In this document: positions 17,587-26,830 of the stretch, piece after piece
Layout of the letters: the number at the start of each line of letters is the position of its first letter
Numbering within the stretch: position 1 is the stretch's first letter
Source of the DNA: Arthrobacter sp. HY1533
GTDB lineage: Bacteria; Actinomycetota; Actinomycetes; Actinomycetales; Micrococcaceae
NCBI RefSeq assembly: GCF_027568515.1
Contig: NZ_JANKZF010000014.1
Coordinates: 62,001 to 126,000, forward strand
Direction: 5' to 3'
DNA length: 64,000 bases
Position numbers and translations under genes: made by a program
Notes under the pieces: generated by a model
What the model saw: only the letters and a program-made list of their open reading frames with translations
Database searches by the model: none
Told to the model about the DNA's origin: nothing

Positions 17587-18861
17587 ATGGCCACAGATCC
17601 AGCACCCGTGTACCTGCCCCACGACGAGCAGCGGTGGGTGCAGGAGACACCCAAGAACACCCTGCGCACCGTTTTTGAGCGCGACCGGGCCAGGGTCCTG
17701 CACTCCTCGGCGCTGCGCCGGCTCGGGGCCAAGACCCAGGTGGTGGCCCCGGACACCGACGACTTTGTCCGCACCCGCCTCACCCACAGCCTGGAAGTTG
17801 CCCAGATTGGCCGGGAGCTGGGCCGCACCCTGGGCTGCGACCCCGACGTGGTGGACACCGCCTGCCTGTCCCACGACTTGGGCCACCCGCCCTTTGGCCA
17901 CAACGGCGAATCCGTGCTGAACAGCCTCACCCACGACATTGGCGGCTTCGAGGGCAACGCCCAGACCCTGCGCCTGCTGACCCGGCTGGAGTCCAAGGTG
18001 CTCACGGCCGACGGCGGATCGGCCGGCCTGAACCTGACCCGCGCCTCCCTGGATGCCGCCTCAAAGTACCCGTGGCTGGCCGTGGACGCACCGCTCATCG
18101 ACGGCTCCCGCACCAGCAAGTTTGGCGCCTACACCGACGACCTGCCCGTCTTTGAATGGCTGCGCGAGGGCGCCCCCAAGGGGAAGTCCTGCATTGAGGC
18201 GCAGGTCATGGACCTGGCCGACGACATCTCCTACTCCGTCCACGACGTGGAGGACGCGATCGTGGCCGGCCACGTGCAGCTGAAGTGGCTGGCCAACTCC
18301 GACCAGCGCAACCGGGTCCTGGGCTACACCAAGCAGTGGTACCTGCCCGGCGTGGACACCGCCGAGATTGACGCCGCCCTGCAGCGCCTCGAAGCCGCAG
18401 ATGTGTGGGTCCGCCACGCCGACGGCAGCCGCCGCTCCATGGCCGCACTGAAGGACATGACCAGCCAGCTGATCGGCCGCTTCTGCCAGAGCGCTGTGGC
18501 CGCAACCCAGGCCATCCACGGCACCGGCCGCCTGTCACGGTACGCGGGCGAGGTGGTGGTGCCGCAGGAGACCCTGGTGGAAATTGCCGTCATGAAGGGC
18601 CTGGCCACCACCTTCGTCATGACCACCGACCACCGCCAGCCCATCTACCAGCGCCAGCAGGACGTCCTCAGCGAGCTTGTTGCCGTCCTCAGCGCCACGG
18701 GCGACGCGCACCTGGAGACCATGTTTGCCGCCGACTGGCGGGCCGCGGACGACGACGGCGCCCGGCTTCGGGTGGTCATCGACCAGGTGGCGTCACTCAC
18801 CGACGGATCGGCCCTTGCGCTGCACGAGCGGCTCGTGGGCACGGAACGGACACTTCTGTAG
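17587..18861 (+). CDS. dgt: dGTP triphosphohydrolase (HD superfamily)
   Basis: Hydrolyses dGTP (and possibly other dNTPs) to the nucleoside and triphosphate. The HD-domain metal ligands are visible as H67 (RTRLTHSLEVAQIGREL) and H96-D97 (CLSHDLGHPPFGHNGE). The later D in DLADDISYSVHDVEDA completes the set. The N-terminus ERDRARVLHSSALRRLGAKTQV is typical of the actinobacterial enzyme. ATG at 17587 with AGGGA just upstream is preferred; an in-frame ATG at 17527 lies in the intergenic palindrome region and is unlikely. It is 86 bases upstream of dnaG. Confidence 0.93.
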   Translation: MATDPAPVYLPHDEQRWVQETPKNTLRTVFERDRARVLHSSALRRLGAKTQVVAPDTDDFVRTRLTHSLEVAQIGRELGRTLGCDPDVVDTACLSHDLGHPPFGHNGESVLNSLTHDIGGFEGNAQTLRLLTRLESKVLTADGGSAGLNLTRASLDAASKYPWLAVDAPLIDGSRTSKFGAYTDDLPVFEWLREGAPKGKSCIEAQVMDLADDISYSVHDVEDAIVAGHVQLKWLANSDQRNRVLGYTKQWYLPGVDTAEIDAALQRLEAADVWVRHADGSRRSMAALKDMTSQLIGRFCQSAVAATQAIHGTGRLSRYAGEVVVPQETLVEIAVMKGLATTFVMTTDHRQPIYQRQQDVLSELVAVLSATGDAHLETMFAADWRAADDDGARLRVVIDQVASLTDGSALALHERLVGTERTLL

Positions 18862-18946
18862 CGTCCGCCACAGCCTGGGCTGCCGCCATGGGCCCTGCAT
18901 GCACCGCCCCGCCAGCTTGCCCACAATCCTCACGTAAACTGGCAAA

Positions 18947-20962
18947 ATGGCTGGGCTGATTAAACGTGAAGATATTGACGAGGTGCGCACGCGCACCGAC
19001 CTCAAGGAAGTCGTTGACGCCTACGTCACCCTGAAGTCCGCTGGAATTGGTTCCTACAAGGGCCTGTGCCCGTTCCATGATGAACGCAGCCCTTCCTTCC
19101 ACGTGCGCCCGCAGATGGGCTACTTCCACTGCTTTGGCTGCCAGGAAAGCGGCGACGTCATTTCCTTCATCCAAAAGATGGACCACATCTCCTTCTCCGA
19201 GGCGGTGGAGAAGCTGGCCGGGCGCATCGGCTACGAACTGCGCTACGAGGACGGCGGCACCGGCCCGCGCCGCGAGGACATTGGCCGCCGGCAGCGCCTG
19301 CTGGACGCCCACAAGATTGCCGGGGAGTTCTTCCGCGAACAGCTGGTCACCCCGGGCGCGGCGGCCGGCCGCCAGTTCCTGTCCGAGCGCGGCTTTGACC
19401 GTGCTGCCGCCGAACACTTTGGCGTGGGCTTCGCCCCGCAGGGCTGGGATGCGCTGCTCAAGCACCTCACGGGCAAGGGCTTCACGCACGAGGAACTGAA
19501 GCTGACAGGCATGTTCTCCGAAGGCAACCGCGGCATCTACGACCGTTTCCGCGGCCGGCTCATCTGGCCCATCCGCGACATTGCCGGGGACACCGTGGGC
19601 TTTGGCGCCAGGAAGCTGTTCGAGGACGACCAGGGCCCCAAGTACCTGAACACCCCGGAGACAACCCTCTACAAAAAGTCCCAGGTGCTCTACGGCATCG
19701 ACCTGGCCAAGCGGAACATCGCCTCGAAGCGCCAGCTGGTGGTGGTCGAGGGGTACACCGACGTCATGGCCTGCCACCTGGCTGGCGTCGACACAGCCGT
19801 GGCCACCTGCGGCACGGCCTTTGGTGCCGAGCACATCAAGGTGGCCCGCCGCCTGCTGTCCGACGACGGCACCGGCGGCGAGGTGGTGTTCACCTTCGAC
19901 GGTGACGCGGCCGGGCAGAAGGCCGCCCTGAAGGCCTTTGACGAGGACCAGCGATTCACGGCCCAGACGTTCGTGGCCGTGGAGCCCTCAGGCGCCGATC
20001 CCTGCGAACTCCGCCAGCGCAAGGGTGACGAGGCCGTCCATGCCTTGATCCGCTCCCGGCGCCCCCTGTTTGAATTTGCCATCCGCTCCACCCTGGCCAA
20101 GTACGACCTGAGCACGGTTGAGGGCCGGGTCAGCGGCCTGCGCGAATCCGCGCCGGTGGTGGCCGCGATCCGCGACGGCTCCACCCGGATGGGGTACAGC
20201 CAGGAACTGGCCGGCTGGCTGGGCCTGGCCGACCCCAACGAGGTGCTGCGCGCGGTGAAGAATGCCGAACGGCGCGCCCACAGCCCGGGCCAGCACGACG
20301 CCAAGGGGCACACCCAGCAGCGCGCCGGAGCGGCAGGCCCGCAGGGCGGCGGCCAGTTTGCCGCCAGCCACAACGGGTCACCGCAGCAGGGCGGAGGCCA
20401 GGGCCGTCAGCAGGCGGGGCCACCCCAAGGGTTCCAACAGGGCGCGCAGCAGATGAGCGCCCCGGAAGCGGAGGCCACCCCCACCATCGCGCGCCCGAAC
20501 CCCGGGGACCCCCAGGGCCGGATGGAGCGCGAGGCGCTGGAGGTAGTGTTGCAGCATCCCGGGTACCTCTCGGCCGGAAACTGGCAGCACTTTGGCGCCA
20601 CGGAATTCGTGGTTCCCGCCTACAAGGCCATCCAGGCCGGGATCGCCGCCGCGGGCCAGTCCGAGGAGACCTCGGTGCAGTGGCTGGAGGCCGTCCGCTC
20701 AAGCGTGCCGCCGGAGCTGGAATCACTCGTCGCCGAGCTGGCGCTCAGCCCCCTGCCGGCCACCCGGGAGGACACCCTGGCACGCTACTGCCGGGACATC
20801 CTGCGCAGGCTCTTTGAGCTGCAAATCACACGCCTGAAGGAGGAGCGGCTCGGGGCCCTGCAGCGCATGGATCCGGCCGTCGATCCGGAGAACTACCAGC
20901 TGCTGCAACGCGAGCTCATGGAGCTGGAAACGGCCCGCAGGCAGCTGCGCGGCGACGGATAA
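18947..20962 (+). CDS. dnaG: DNA primase
   Basis: Makes RNA primers for chromosome replication. The N-terminal CHC2 zinc finger is intact (C41, H44, C62, C65 in CPFHDE and HCFGCQ). The catalytic core with TOPRIM follows: the acidic residue in VVEGYTDVMA and the DGDAAGQKA metal-binding pair. A Gln/Gly-rich low-complexity linker (about residues 440-510) precedes the C-terminal DnaB-binding helical domain. Length 671, usual for actinobacteria. It follows dgt closely and precedes a tRNA-Asn pair, without a clear terminator in the 62-base gap. Confidence 0.96.
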   Translation: MAGLIKREDIDEVRTRTDLKEVVDAYVTLKSAGIGSYKGLCPFHDERSPSFHVRPQMGYFHCFGCQESGDVISFIQKMDHISFSEAVEKLAGRIGYELRYEDGGTGPRREDIGRRQRLLDAHKIAGEFFREQLVTPGAAAGRQFLSERGFDRAAAEHFGVGFAPQGWDALLKHLTGKGFTHEELKLTGMFSEGNRGIYDRFRGRLIWPIRDIAGDTVGFGARKLFEDDQGPKYLNTPETTLYKKSQVLYGIDLAKRNIASKRQLVVVEGYTDVMACHLAGVDTAVATCGTAFGAEHIKVARRLLSDDGTGGEVVFTFDGDAAGQKAALKAFDEDQRFTAQTFVAVEPSGADPCELRQRKGDEAVHALIRSRRPLFEFAIRSTLAKYDLSTVEGRVSGLRESAPVVAAIRDGSTRMGYSQELAGWLGLADPNEVLRAVKNAERRAHSPGQHDAKGHTQQRAGAAGPQGGGQFAASHNGSPQQGGGQGRQQAGPPQGFQQGAQQMSAPEAEATPTIARPNPGDPQGRMEREALEVVLQHPGYLSAGNWQHFGATEFVVPAYKAIQAGIAAAGQSEETSVQWLEAVRSSVPPELESLVAELALSPLPATREDTLARYCRDILRRLFELQITRLKEERLGALQRMDPAVDPENYQLLQRELMELETARRQLRGDG

Positions 20963-21024
20963 TCGGCACGGGACCACTCGATTTCACAACGGGGCAACCC
21001 TTTGTTATTGTTGTTCCTGCACGA

Positions 21025-21100
21025 TCCCCTATAGCTCAATTGGCAGAGCGTTCGACTGTTAATCGAAAGGTTCCTGGTTCAAGTCCAGGTGGGGGAGCCA
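21025..21100 (+). tRNA. tRNA-Asn (GUU), copy 1
   Basis: Cloverleaf with acceptor TCCCCTA pairing TGGGGGA, D-arm GCTCAATTGGCAGAGC, anticodon GTT at 21058-21060 in loop CTGTTAA, TψC arm CCTGGTTCAAGTCCAGG, and encoded CCA. It is identical to the copy at 21218. Confidence 0.97.
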
Positions 21101-21108
21101 AGGCAAAA

Positions 21109-21147
21109 ATTGTCTCCGGCCTCGTATCGGGGCCGGAGACAATTATT
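21109..21147 (+). terminator. Terminator after tRNA-Asn copy 1
   Basis: A 13-base stem (ATTGTCTCCGGCC, 21109-21121, with its complement at 21131-21143) around a nine-base loop, immediately followed by TATTGTG. The A/T-rich flanks fit intrinsic termination. Confidence 0.75.
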
Positions 21148-21174
21148 GTGTCGTGTGGGTGGAAATGATCGGTT

Positions 21175-21204
21175 TTGGTAATTACTGTGAGTTTCTGCTA
21201 AGGT
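21175..21204 (+). promoter_or_regulatory. Putative promoter of tRNA-Asn copy 2
   Basis: TTGGTA at 21175-21180 and TAAGGT at 21199-21204, spaced 18 bases and ending 13 bases before the tRNA. This fits a sigma-70 type -35/-10 pair and suggests the second tRNA is transcribed on its own. Confidence 0.5.
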
Positions 21205-21217
21205 AGTGTTGCTTCAT

Positions 21218-21293
21218 TCCCCTATAGCTCAATTGGCAGAGCGTTCGACTGTTAATCGAAAGGTTCCTGGTTCAAGTCCAGGTGGGGGAGCCA
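21218..21293 (+). tRNA. tRNA-Asn (GUU), copy 2
   Basis: Same 76-base sequence as copy 1, including the encoded CCA, with anticodon GTT at 21251-21253. The start-to-start distance is 193 bases, and the spacers differ, so the repeat unit is the tRNA itself. Confidence 0.97.
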
Positions 21294-21300
21294 TCGACAA

Positions 21301-21344
21301 AAGAACCCCCGCATTCCATGTGAATGCGGGGGTTCTTTTGTTTT
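21301..21344 (+). terminator. Intrinsic terminator after tRNA-Asn copy 2
   Basis: A 16-base perfect stem (AAGAACCCCCGCATTC and its complement) with a five-base loop, followed by TTGTTTT. A strong rho-independent terminator. Confidence 0.88.
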
Positions 21345-21453
21345 CCGGGCCGGCCCTTTTTGCGGCGGGCCATCAGGAATAAACTGGATGGCAGGTGCGG
21401 TCTGTCACACGTGCCCAGAGAAGCCCTCTTCGGAACAGAAAAGGAGCCCGGCC

Positions 21454-21846
21454 ATGTTGATTCGAATCCTGGCTGCCGTGGCAGTCTTTGTTTCAGCCCT
21501 CATCCACCTTGAGCAATGGTGGGTCGTGTTCCGAGACAATGCCTTCATGGCCCCCGCCATGTTGCTGAACTTTGGCGGCGGCGTCGTGATCGCCCTGCTC
21601 CTGCTTTTCTGGCGGCACTGGATCCCCCTGGCCCTTACGGTGCTCTTTGGCGCCTCGACGCTGGGCGCCTTCATTATTTCCGCCACCGTGGGCCTCTTCG
21701 GTGTTCACGAGCACTGGACGGGCTGGATCATTTTCACGGCCGCCGGCGTGGAGATAGCCGCGATCATCCTGGGCCTTGCGGGCCTGGCAATGGAACGCCG
21801 GCACCCACTGGCACCGCGGGCTGCGGCGTCTTCACACCTTCGGTGA
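21454..21846 (+). CDS. Small four-helix membrane protein, unknown function
   Basis: A 130-residue hydrophobic protein with about four membrane helices (around residues 3-22, 30-50, 55-80 and 90-115) and a short polar C-terminus. ATG at 21454 has AAGGAG 7 bases upstream (21441-21446). An open frame extends to 21388, but its extra residues are not hydrophobic and lack a ribosome site. The last 83 bases overlap the 3' end of the convergent CDP-alcohol phosphotransferase/sulfatase gene, an unusual antisense overlap. No family is recognised with confidence. Confidence 0.7.
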   Translation: MLIRILAAVAVFVSALIHLEQWWVVFRDNAFMAPAMLLNFGGGVVIALLLLFWRHWIPLALTVLFGASTLGAFIISATVGLFGVHEHWTGWIIFTAAGVEIAAIILGLAGLAMERRHPLAPRAAASSHLR

Positions 21847-24238
21847 CGGCGGCAGTGCCCGGGCTTGCGGAGTTGCCGCTGTAGGCTGCCAGGAAGTTGT
21901 CGCGAAAGTCGCTCATGGGCCAGACGGGTGCGCCGGACCCCGGCAGCATGCCATCCTGCCATCCCCACGGTGAGATAGCCGCCATGACGGCCGGATCCGC
22001 GGACATGATCGACACCGGAACGTCATGGCCGCCCCTGCCGCCGGAAACCTCAGGGGCCGGCTGGTGGTCGCCCAGCACAACCAGGACCAGGTTCGGGTCC
22101 GGGTGTGCGGCCACAAAGGAAAAGACGGTGTTGAGCGAATACTCGATCGACTCGCCGTAGAGGGCGCGCACCCGCGCGGGGTCGCCGGCCACGGATTCAG
22201 GGGTGGCGCCGCGCCCGGGCATGCCGTTGAACACGCTGCCGTCGCCCACTTCAGCCCACGGCACTGGAGAGGGCAGCGGCGTCCAAGGGGTGTGGCTTGA
22301 GACCAGGTCCAACTCGGCCATGACAGGGGAGCGTGGCGCCGGGGACAGCTCCAGCCGCTGGAAGGCCGACAGGACATACTGGTCAGGCATCGTTGCATAG
22401 CTGAATTTGGGGCCCGCATACCCAACATTGCGTGAATCGTAGAGCGCATCAAAGCCGTAGAACGCCTGGCCCTGGGGCCAGTCAGTGGTGTTTGAAGGGA
22501 CGTCGAAGACCGTACGCCAGCCAGCCTTGTGGAACGCCCCGGACAATGTCATCCGCCCGGTGGTGAGGAGCTGGTTGTAGCGCTGCTGGCTGTTGACCCA
22601 CGTCCCCGATTGCAGGGTTGAGTGGGCCAGCCAGCTGGCGCCGCCCAGCGTGGGGGAGGACAGGAACGCGCTGCGTGATGCAAAGCCCGCAGCCTCAAGC
22701 CGGGCGGTTCCGGCGGTGAGCGCGTCCTTGATGCCGGGGGAAAAGGACGAGCCCTCCACGGCGGACCGCCCATAGCTTTCAACAAACACGAGCAGCACGT
22801 CCTTTCCCCGGAGCCCGGACAGCAAGCCACCGGGATCCTGCGCCACGCCGGCGCCCGACATCCCGCCGGGCGAGATCGGGCCTGCGGCTCCCGTGCCCGC
22901 CCCGAAGATCGGGTCATGGGCAATTTCGGCGGCAAAGACGCCCCGGTCGGCCAGGTCGCGCTGCAGCTGGCGGACCTGGCCTGCCACGAATCCGGAGGAG
23001 CCGGCGGATGCCACCGGTGCCCCGGGCGCCCACGCCAGCCCCGCCGCCGCAAACAGCAGCCCGGCCGCACCCAGCACGGCCCAGGGGCCGAGCCACGCCC
23101 TGCGGTTGCCTGCCGCAGCCCGGACAAGCCGCAGCGTGGCCCGCGGCAGCAAGAACAGGGCAAGGGCAACGAACACCACAACCAGGGCCACAATGGCGAT
23201 GGCCCCGGCCTGCCCTATGGAGTCGCCCAGAACACCGGCTCCGGGGCCCAGGTAGTACCAGTCGTTGGCGGGGTCAAAACCGCGCCCAAAAGCCGATTCA
23301 AAGCCGGTGTTCAGGGCCTTCAGGACAAGCAGGCCCGCCAAGAGCAGCCCAAACGTCACGGCAAAGGGCCGCAGCAGGCGCACCGGCAAGAACAGTGCAC
23401 CACCCAGCAGCACGATCCCCTCGAGCGGGATGGCGGCCAGCGCCGCCGGTGTTGTCCCGGCAAGGTTTGCCGGGGCGGAGAGGACACACCACACCGCAAC
23501 CGCGGCCGTGACAGTCAGCACGCGCGGCGGCAGCACCACCTTTCCCGGATGCTCCCTGCGGTGACGCCACAGCCACCAGGCCTCCCGTCCGAACGATTCG
23601 GCCAGCATCGCCAGGGCAGCGAGCAGCAAGGCCGCCGCAAGCCAAGGCGGCAGCACCCCGGCGGCCGCAATGGTCAGGGCAATGCCCACCCCGGCTGCCA
23701 CCACCTTGTTCCAGTAACGGGGCGGGGCGTCGGCACGCAGCCAGGGCAGGAACCAGCCCGCGGCCACCAGCACATAGCGGGCGGCACCAAGCAACAGCAC
23801 CCAGCCACCCACCCGGGGCGCGGCGTAGGCGCTCAGGGCAAAGATGAGGAAAGCGTCAACTTCCATGTCAAAGCGTGCGCCAAGTTCCGACGTCGTGCCC
23901 GTCCTGCGGGCAACCTTGCCATCCACGGCGTCGAGCACGATGGTGCCCGCGGACAGTGCAACGAGGGCCGGCACGGCGGCGGGGGAGTAAAAGGAGTCGG
24001 CCACCAGCGCGGCGGCGCCGCCGGCCAGGACGGCGCGGAATGCCGTGACCCAGTCGGCGGGGCCGAACCCGGAACCGCGCTTCATGAGCGCCGCCGCGAG
24101 CAGGGCCCATACGGCCACCGCGTACAGCACGCCCGTGACCCAGCCTGCGGAGCCCAGGCCGACGCCCGCGGCCAGGGCAGCCAGCAGCAGCAACTGGCAA
24201 GCGAAGCCAGCGGCCGGACCGAGGTGCACTGTTCGCAC
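21764..24238 (-). CDS. Fused CDP-alcohol phosphotransferase and sulfatase/LTA-synthase-like membrane protein
   Basis: An 824-residue polytopic protein. The N-terminal third is a CDP-alcohol phosphotransferase with the complete DxxDGxxARx8Gx3Dx3D signature (D103, D106, G107, A110, R111, G120, D124, D128). More membrane helices follow to about residue 400. The C-terminal extracellular part is an alkaline-phosphatase-superfamily domain with E487 (FVESYGRS), candidate nucleophile T530 (LSSPTLGGASWLAH), H649 (SSHT) and D724-H725 (LGDHQPAPE). The first part would join an alcohol to a CDP-lipid or CDP-polyol, and the second could cleave or transfer phospho-head groups outside. GTG at 24238 with GGAGG. 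It is divergent from the pterin-like operon. Confidence 0.85.
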   Translation of the reverse strand: MRTVHLGPAAGFACQLLLLAALAAGVGLGSAGWVTGVLYAVAVWALLAAALMKRGSGFGPADWVTAFRAVLAGGAAALVADSFYSPAAVPALVALSAGTIVLDAVDGKVARRTGTTSELGARFDMEVDAFLIFALSAYAAPRVGGWVLLLGAARYVLVAAGWFLPWLRADAPPRYWNKVVAAGVGIALTIAAAGVLPPWLAAALLLAALAMLAESFGREAWWLWRHRREHPGKVVLPPRVLTVTAAVAVWCVLSAPANLAGTTPAALAAIPLEGIVLLGGALFLPVRLLRPFAVTFGLLLAGLLVLKALNTGFESAFGRGFDPANDWYYLGPGAGVLGDSIGQAGAIAIVALVVVFVALALFLLPRATLRLVRAAAGNRRAWLGPWAVLGAAGLLFAAAGLAWAPGAPVASAGSSGFVAGQVRQLQRDLADRGVFAAEIAHDPIFGAGTGAAGPISPGGMSGAGVAQDPGGLLSGLRGKDVLLVFVESYGRSAVEGSSFSPGIKDALTAGTARLEAAGFASRSAFLSSPTLGGASWLAHSTLQSGTWVNSQQRYNQLLTTGRMTLSGAFHKAGWRTVFDVPSNTTDWPQGQAFYGFDALYDSRNVGYAGPKFSYATMPDQYVLSAFQRLELSPAPRSPVMAELDLVSSHTPWTPLPSPVPWAEVGDGSVFNGMPGRGATPESVAGDPARVRALYGESIEYSLNTVFSFVAAHPDPNLVLVVLGDHQPAPEVSGGRGGHDVPVSIMSADPAVMAAISPWGWQDGMLPGSGAPVWPMSDFRDNFLAAYSGNSASPGTAAVTEGVKTPQPAVPVGAGVPLPGPQGPG

Positions 24239-24318
24239 TGTGCCTCCAGAGTTGGGACCCCAACAGTATTAGGATAGGGGCAATTGCGGGGCTGAACCCG
24301 TGAATCCGAGCCAGGGAT
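24239..24318. promoter_or_regulatory. Divergent promoter region of the CDP-alcohol/pterin-like locus
   Basis: Eighty bases between two GTG starts facing away from each other. The A/T-richer segment near 24262-24282 contains TAGGAT-like and, on the other strand, TAATACT-like -10 candidates. A shared control region would coordinate the fusion protein with the five-gene operon; no operator palindrome is obvious. Confidence 0.4.
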
Positions 24319-25350
24319 GTGAGCCCAGTGGACCGTGATGCCCTTGCCTACTGGCTTCAGGAGCCAGACATGGGGTTGATCCGCGCCGAGAGGCTGGCCG
24401 AGCCGGAACCCGGGCAGGTCCTGGTCCGCACCCTGTTCAGCGGCATCAGCCGGGCCAGTGAACTGCTGGTCCACCGCGGCGGCGTCCCGGCCGGGCAGCG
24501 GGAGGCCATGCGGGCCCCGTTCCAGGCCGGCAACTTTCCCGGCCCCGTCAAATACGGCTACCTCAACGTGGGCACGGTGGAGCTGGGGCCGGCGGAGCTG
24601 CTGGGCCGCACAGTGTTTTGCCTCTTCCCGCACCAAAGCGCCTATGTGGTGCCGCAATCCGCCGTCCATGTGGTGCCCGACGGCGTCCCCGCCCGCCGCG
24701 CCGTGCTCGCCGGAACCGTGGAGACGGCCGTCAATGCCCTGTGGGATGCGGCGCCGCTGGTGGGAGACAGGGTCGGGGTGGTGGGCGCCGGCATGGTGGG
24801 GTGCGCCGTGGCCCGGCTGCTGGCCGGCATCCCCGGAGTTGCGGTGGAGCTCGTGGACGTGGACCCGGCCAAGGCAAAAGTGGCTGCCGCCATGGGGGCG
24901 GGCTTTTCGCTGCCGGACGACGCCGGCGGGCCGGAGGGCTGGGACCTCGCCTTCCACACCAGCGGCACCTCCGCCGGGCTCCAACTGTGCCTTGACCGGC
25001 TGGCGCCCGAGGGGGAAGTCATTGAGCTGAGCTGGTACGGCGACGCCCCCGCCACCATCAACCTGGGCGGCAGCTTCCACCCCTCGCGGCTCGCCATCCG
25101 CTCCAGCCAGGTGGGGTCGGTGGCCCCGGCAAGGCGGCGCAACCGCACCCCGGGCAGGCGCCTGGAGCTCGCGCTGGAACTGCTGCGCGACCCGGCCTTT
25201 GACGCCCTCACCACGGGCACCTCCACCTTCAGCGAACTGCCGGGCGTCATGGCCAGGCTCGCCGACGGACGGCTGGAAGCCCTGTGCCACACCATCTCCT
25301 ACGGCACAGCCGTCCCCGACAACCCAGCCCCGACCGGAACGACAAGGTGA
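24319..25350 (+). CDS. MDR-superfamily dehydrogenase (zinc-type alcohol dehydrogenase-like)
   Basis: A 343-residue medium-chain dehydrogenase. The Rossmann nucleotide-binding motif is [16 protein letters not shown] (about residues 154-169), with an acidic strand end ([12 protein letters not shown]). The N-terminal catalytic half contains [13 protein letters not shown]. The usual Cys and His-Glu zinc ligands (for example GHE) and the four-Cys structural zinc lobe are not visible, so it may work without zinc. It probably oxidises or reduces an intermediate of the locus. GTG start at 24319. It heads a tight operon with the next four genes; the next ATG is 4 bases after its stop. Confidence 0.8.
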   Translation: MSPVDRDALAYWLQEPDMGLIRAERLAEPEPGQVLVRTLFSGISRASELLVHRGGVPAGQREAMRAPFQAGNFPGPVKYGYLNVGTVELGPAELLGRTVFCLFPHQSAYVVPQSAVHVVPDGVPARRAVLAGTVETAVNALWDAAPLVGDRVGVVGAGMVGCAVARLLAGIPGVAVELVDVDPAKAKVAAAMGAGFSLPDDAGGPEGWDLAFHTSGTSAGLQLCLDRLAPEGEVIELSWYGDAPATINLGGSFHPSRLAIRSSQVGSVAPARRRNRTPGRRLELALELLRDPAFDALTTGTSTFSELPGVMARLADGRLEALCHTISYGTAVPDNPAPTGTTR

Positions 25351-25354
25351 TGCC

Positions 25355-25753
25355 ATGTTCAGCGTGAGCGTCCGCGACCACATGATGATCGCCCACAGCT
25401 TCAACGGCGAGGCGTTCGGCCCGGCCCAGCGGTTGCACGGGGCCACCTACATCATCGATGCAACGTTCACCCGGGAGGAGCTCGACGCCAACGGCACAGT
25501 GGTCGACATCGGCGCCGCCGCAGCCGAGCTGCGCTCCATCGCGGAAGCACTGGGCTACCGCAACCTGGACGAGGACGCAGAGTTCGCCGGCATCAACACC
25601 ACCACCGAGGTGCTCGCCAAGACAGTTGCGGACCGCCTCGCCGCGCGAATCCACGCCGGCGCATTCGGCCCCGGCGCGTCAGGGCTGGCCGGCATCAAGG
25701 TGACCCTGCGCGAGTCGCACATCGCCTGGGCCAGCTACGAGCGTGCCCTGTGA
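25355..25753 (+). CDS. 6-pyruvoyl-tetrahydropterin synthase / QueD-like protein with altered metal site
   Basis: A 132-residue T-fold protein. The family pattern is clear: an N-terminal strand with H14 (MIAHSFNG), [13 protein letters not shown], the [18 protein letters not shown] segment and a C-terminal [10 protein letters not shown]. The canonical HGH of the zinc site is here H28-G-A30, so one zinc ligand is missing. The catalytic Cys position just before it also appears to be lost (AQRLHG). The reaction therefore probably differs from PTPS or QueD. ATG at 25355. It ends in a GTGA overlap with the glycosyltransferase. Confidence 0.83.
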   Translation: MFSVSVRDHMMIAHSFNGEAFGPAQRLHGATYIIDATFTREELDANGTVVDIGAAAAELRSIAEALGYRNLDEDAEFAGINTTTEVLAKTVADRLAARIHAGAFGPGASGLAGIKVTLRESHIAWASYERAL

Positions 25754-26829
25754 CAACTCTGCACCTGGTGGTCCCCGCGGGCATCGACAACCCGGCACGG
25801 CCCAGCGGCGGCAACCACTTTGACCGGCGGATCGCCACGGCACTGGCCGGCCTGGGCTGGCGCATCGTGGAACACCCCTTGCCCGGCAATTGGCCCAGCC
25901 CCGCACCGTGCGACGCCGGGGCGCTCCCGCGGCTGCTGGCAGGCCTGCCGGACGGGGCCGTGGTGCTCCTGGACAGCCTGGTTGCACTGGCCAGCGCCGT
26001 CCCGGCCGCCACGGCAGGCAGGCTGCGGCTTGTGGTGCTGGTGCACATGCTGCTGGCTTCCGCGGACGACGCCGGTCCGAGGCTTGCCCGCGAACGTGCG
26101 GCACTGCGCCAGGCGGCAGCCGTGGTCACCACGAGTGCCTGGACCCGCGAGCTGATCGTGTCCCGGCACGGGATCGCGCACGGGGACATCCTGGTCCTGG
26201 AGCCCGGCACGGACAGGGGGCCGGTGGCGCCCGGAACACCGGGCGGCGGGGTGCTGCTGTGCGCCGCGGCCGTGACGGCCAACAAGGGCCACGACGTGCT
26301 GATCGATGCGCTGGCCGCTGTGGCCGGGCTCGACTGGAGCTGCACCTTTGCCGGTGCAACGGACATGGAGGCGGGCCTGATGGAGAAACTGCGCCGGCAG
26401 GCCAGCGATGCCGGCATTGCGGGGCGGCTGCACTGGCTGGGGCCGCTCACCCGGGCGGAGCTTGGCCGCAGCTACGCAGCCTCGGACGCCCTGGTCCTGG
26501 CCTCCCGGCAGGAAAGCTATGGCATGGTGGTGGCCGAGGCCCAGGCGCATGGTCTCCCGGTCATTGCCAGCAACACGGGCGGCGTGCCGGAGGCCCTGGG
26601 ACACAGCTCCCTGGGCACGGTGCCGGGCCTGCTGGTGCCGCCCGGCGACGCCTCCGCGCTGGCCGCCGCACTTCGCCGCTGGCTCGGGGACGCTGCCCTG
26701 CGGCACTCCCTGCGTGCAGCTGCCCTGGATCGACGGGACATCCTGCCGGACTGGGACGACGCCGCCGTTGCACTGGCCGGGCTGCTGTCCTTTCTGGCCG
26801 CCGCCCGCACCGAGACAGTTCGGCACTGA
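25750..26829 (+). CDS. GT4-family glycosyltransferase
   Basis: A 359-residue GT-B fold enzyme. The C-terminal nucleotide-sugar domain shows [14 protein letters not shown], a [28 protein letters not shown] run and the EX7E element in [22 protein letters not shown]. The N-terminal acceptor domain starts [18 protein letters not shown]. It would retain the anomeric configuration and transfer a sugar from a nucleotide donor. The acceptor is unknown but is likely made by neighbours. GTG start overlaps the upstream stop (GTGA), and the flippase-like gene begins 1 base after its own stop. Confidence 0.86.
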   Translation: MTTLHLVVPAGIDNPARPSGGNHFDRRIATALAGLGWRIVEHPLPGNWPSPAPCDAGALPRLLAGLPDGAVVLLDSLVALASAVPAATAGRLRLVVLVHMLLASADDAGPRLARERAALRQAAAVVTTSAWTRELIVSRHGIAHGDILVLEPGTDRGPVAPGTPGGGVLLCAAAVTANKGHDVLIDALAAVAGLDWSCTFAGATDMEAGLMEKLRRQASDAGIAGRLHWLGPLTRAELGRSYAASDALVLASRQESYGMVVAEAQAHGLPVIASNTGGVPEALGHSSLGTVPGLLVPPGDASALAAALRRWLGDAALRHSLRAAALDRRDILPDWDDAAVALAGLLSFLAAARTETVRH

Positions 26830-26830
26830 C

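Noticed and set aside
22916-24277. Plus-strand open frame opposite the phosphotransferase fusion
   Set aside because: Antisense to a gene with intact catalytic motifs; repetitive Gln/Arg/Gly sequence.
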